A stretch of 64,000 nucleotides of DNA, taken from NCBI RefSeq assembly GCF_052324685.1, contig NC_135228.1:16281611-16345610 (forward strand), in the 5' to 3' direction. This document shows positions 61,291-64,000 of this stretch, piece by piece. A program made the position numbers and the translations under genes. The number at the start of each line of letters is the position of its first letter. The first letter of the stretch is position 1. Under the pieces are notes generated by a model. The model had not been told where the DNA came from. It made no database searches and was given only the letters and a program-made list of their open reading frames with translations. Source of the stretch: Brachyhypopomus gauderio. Taxonomy: Eukaryota; Chordata; Actinopteri; Gymnotiformes; Hypopomidae.

Positions 61291-62328
61291 ATGTATTTGC
61301 CTGGTTTTATTTTATATGGTTAAGATTTTATATGGTTTTATTCTTACTCTGTATTCAAAAGACATTGTTTAAAAGAAGAATCTTAACAATATTTATGAAA
61401 AGCCTGGCTGCACTGTTATGCTGTTGATATCCTGGCTGCGCTGTTATCCAGAAATACATCATCATTTAAAAATCACTATTCACCATTATTTATCATTCAA
61501 GTGGCACAGCTTAATGTGTTTTTCACTATTATTATAATCCAGTCTTTTAAATACGGCACATTCTGATGCTTTGTTACAAACCTGAAATGTCAAAAAGTTT
61601 CTTTTACTTCTTCTTTGTGGCATGCAGTCTTCATTGAATGATGGTAAGGTTGATATGTTCGTTCTTTAATTCCTGCTCAGTTTGAACATACAGACAACTA
61701 CAGGAGACGTCAGTGGGACAGCTTTGTCTTCAGCAATATGATTGCTTCATTGCTAGTTAGACGTACCTGGCCTTACAACACTACATCTTATTTCTTGTAG
61801 GAATCTTTTTATTTTCTGTTATAATTTAGAGATTAAAATACTGTAAATTGAGGAATACAGGTCGCAATACAAGTCACATGAGTCAGTGCCACTGAAATTT
61901 ATTCCATTTTCAAATGAGAAACACAGACTATTTACTACTTAATTGTTTTGAACTGAATAAAACAGAGTTCTTGTGAATGACAAACCAATTATTAGTTTAA
62001 ATGAATACTTTGGTATTACTAACTTTTTTCTCATACATATGGAATTACATGTTATGTGATCCATTTTTTTCACCTGAGCCACGCCTAAACTGGATTATCA
62101 GGTTAAGACAACTCCCTTTGGAAATGTTTTCCACATATCACCTGCATTTAAACTTTACTTGAAATTTGGGAACTTTAATAACCCACCATTCAAACTTATC
62201 TCAAAGACATTATTAGAATGTTTTTATTTTCAAAACCTAGTGAGAACACAAGGCCATATCAGTTGTGGTTTATTATTTCCTATTTTGACATTAAACATGA
62301 AACATGATACGCTGTACAAAAAAAAATA
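61291..62328. other. Intergenic, no feature recognised
   Basis: AT-rich spacer between the 60 kb claudin promoter and the 3' end of the 62.6 kb claudin. A short local repetition ('cctggctgc.ctgttat' twice near 61405-61450) is visible. No exon recognised. Confidence 0.4.
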
Positions 62329-62334
62329 TTTATT
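62329..62334 (-). promoter_or_regulatory. Possible poly(A) signal of the 62.6 kb claudin
   Basis: AATAAA on the minus strand about 320 nt beyond the stop. Confidence 0.4.
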
Positions 62335-62652
62335 TACAAAACCATTACTTTCTTAAGCTTAACAAAACTGAAAAGGCACATTATCTTGTTAAATCTGACA
62401 TAGCACTTGTGCTTTGGCATTAAAATTCAATCATACTTTTATACCACAAACAACAAACAAGTGTAAATTTCTCATTGTGGTTCCTCATTATCCTTTGTAT
62501 ACTGTGTATATATAAAACAGAAAAGAGTAACATCAGTTCTTACAATTGTCCATCAAGTCCTCATGAAGCCTGTTAAGACTGTTAGTGAGACAGTACTTCT
62601 TGGACATCAGATCATAAACGTGTGAGTCCGTTCTGGAAACTCTGGGAACATC

Positions 62653-63297
62653 TCAAACGTAGCCCTTGCCAGAAGGTGCGGAAGCATTGGAGCGAGTAGC
62701 AGCGTTGTACTTGGCGGTGTACGCTCCCTCCTCCTTTGGTGGACAGCTACAGCAGAGCAGGCCTCCTCCGATGATCAGGAGAGCGGCAGCTCCCCAGCCG
62801 ATGAACAACGAGGCCCCCAGCTCCCTCTTCTGAGCCTGGTTGACTAGGGGGTTGTAGAAGTCCTGGATGATGGTCTGGGCCGTCCAGCACACGGGAATCA
62901 GACACAGCAGCCCGGAGATGATGAAGATCACACCCGCCGCCACAGCAACCTTTGCCTTGGACCTCTCGTCCTCCACACAGTTGGTGCACTTCCCTCCAGC
63001 CATGGACAGGAAGATGCCCACGATACCCACGATGATGGAAATGATGGTGAGGGCACGTGCCGCCTGGAGGTCGGAGCTGAGAGCCAGCATGGAGTCGTAG
63101 ACTTTACACTGCATCTGCCCGGTGCTCTGTACCACGCAGCTCATCCAGATGCCCTCCCATGAGGTTTGCGATGTGACAATGTTACTTCCAATGAAGGCCG
63201 TGACCCTCCACATTGGGAGAGCACACACCACAATAACGCCAATCCAGCCGATGACGCCCAGGGCAGCACCCAGCATTTGTAACCCAGCAGACACCAT
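62653..63297 (-). CDS. Claudin (claudin-3/4 type), 214 aa
   Basis: Single-exon claudin. The ATG at 63297 (MVSAGLQMLGAALGVIGWIG) has a strong context (aagATGG); five further in-frame codons upstream open only with GTG and are not used. ECL1 has '[20 protein letters not shown]' (W30), 'EGIWMSC' and 'GQMQC'. TM2 is about 82-102, 'GGKCTNC', TM3 about 117-137, ECL2 'QDFYNPLVNQAQKRELG', TM4 about 161-181, 'CCSCPPKEE', and a Ser/Ala-rich tail ending KGYV, a PDZ ligand. The '[16 protein letters not shown]' block places it in the claudin-4-like group that is expanded in fish. Higher GC than the other claudins here. Confidence 0.95.
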   Translation of the reverse strand: MVSAGLQMLGAALGVIGWIGVIVVCALPMWRVTAFIGSNIVTSQTSWEGIWMSCVVQSTGQMQCKVYDSMLALSSDLQAARALTIISIIVGIVGIFLSMAGGKCTNCVEDERSKAKVAVAAGVIFIISGLLCLIPVCWTAQTIIQDFYNPLVNQAQKRELGASLFIGWGAAALLIIGGGLLCCSCPPKEEGAYTAKYNAATRSNASAPSGKGYV

Positions 63298-64000
63298 CTT
63301 GGTTCTTTTCACAGCACCTGCTTCTTCTCTTGCTGTTCAAATTGCGTCTTGCAAATGTGACACCCAGTTTGAAAGCAGATACTATAAAAGAGAAACTTCT
63401 GGGGGTGGGGTCTGTGACACAAGCAATACCTCATAACCTGCCATGCTGGTTTGGTCGTTTCATCCTGTTCCTTATAGAGGATGAGACATTTTAGAGGGTG
63501 ACTCACCATGCCTACACCTTACCTCAAACATATAACACTGTTTTGCTTCAAAACATATTTTCTATTTTACAGTTGAATTGTTCTCATCGAATTGTTTTAC
63601 AAATAAACAATTATTATATCCTAACTGTGTGGACCTTTTTACAAGGCTAAGACTTCATTCCAGATCTACAAGACAAAGGATCAGTGTAAACAGGTGAAGC
63701 CATTATTTGAAAGACTTGAATATATATGGCATGAGAAAGCAGCTTGTAGGATAAAACAATAATTTTCAGTTTGTTTACTAATGGCTTTTAACTCTGGGAC
63801 AACATTTTCCTATAAGCAACACGTGTCTTCATGAAGAAAGTATGAGCTACTTCATCTTCCACAACTTTACCCATGCTAAATAAAACACATGAAAAGTTAT
63901 AAATACTTGAAAAAAAGTTGTTAGATGTTAAAAAATAGAGTTCAAATATGGCTTTGCAGTTTAAAAAGCTGTTAAAAAGCAGTTTAAAAAGCTATCTAAA
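63298..64000. other. Upstream flank of the last claudin
   Basis: Holds the promoter of the 62.6 kb claudin. No TATA box in the minus orientation is clear; a 'gggtggggtc' GT/GC-type box lies at about 63403. Nothing else recognised up to the window end. Confidence 0.35.

Noticed and set aside
63298-63312. Longer N-terminus for the 62.6 kb claudin (and for the 40 kb claudin, 40819-40842)
   Set aside because: The extensions open with GTG and TTG, not ATG, and claudin homology begins at the internal ATG with a good context.

Overview
The window is vertebrate genomic DNA, almost certainly from a teleost fish. Genes carry spliced exons or are intronless claudins, protein similarity is to vertebrate families, and the intergenic DNA is full of dinucleotide microsatellites and typical fish repeats (hAT-type MITEs, Tc1 elements whose ends carry the 'acttttggcaatata' motif, LINE fragments). 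Those Tc1 ends are common in ostariophysan fishes, which hints at that group but does not prove it.

Layout. 1-21.9 kb is a gene-poor stretch with microsatellites, one hAT-type element with a perfect 8-bp target duplication (3060-4469), a LINE remnant and other repeats. 21.9-27 kb, minus strand, is a complete 16-exon merlin (nf2) gene whose exon lengths largely match human NF2. Its 5' side faces mettl27 (28.9-31.7 kb, plus strand, 5 coding exons) across a GC-richer spacer that looks like a shared promoter. 32-35 kb holds a LINE with a Tc1 copy nested in it. From 35.7 kb to the end lies a claudin cluster of the claudin-3/4 type: intact single-exon genes at 35738-36682(-), 40186-40818(-), 49128-49691(-), 51052-51681(-), 55518-56150(+), 60367-61002(-) and 62653-63297(-), plus three broken copies at about 44.9-45.3 kb(-), 56.9-57.3 kb(-) and 59.4-59.5 kb(+). 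METTL27 next to claudin-3/4 genes matches the order at human 7q11.23.

Main observation. The segment 54.45-61.29 kb is an old tandem duplication of a unit holding one plus-strand and one minus-strand claudin. Each unit has kept the opposite member: unit 1 keeps the plus gene and has a broken minus gene, unit 2 keeps the minus gene and has only a scrap of the plus gene. The broken minus copy is nevertheless almost identical to its intact partner over about 340 bp of coding sequence while the flanks differ by roughly a fifth, which points to recent gene conversion between them.

The gene set is consistent with epithelial biology: claudins form tight junctions, merlin is a membrane-cortex scaffold at cell junctions, and mettl27 is a predicted methyltransferase. 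No operon-like cooperation should be inferred from adjacency.
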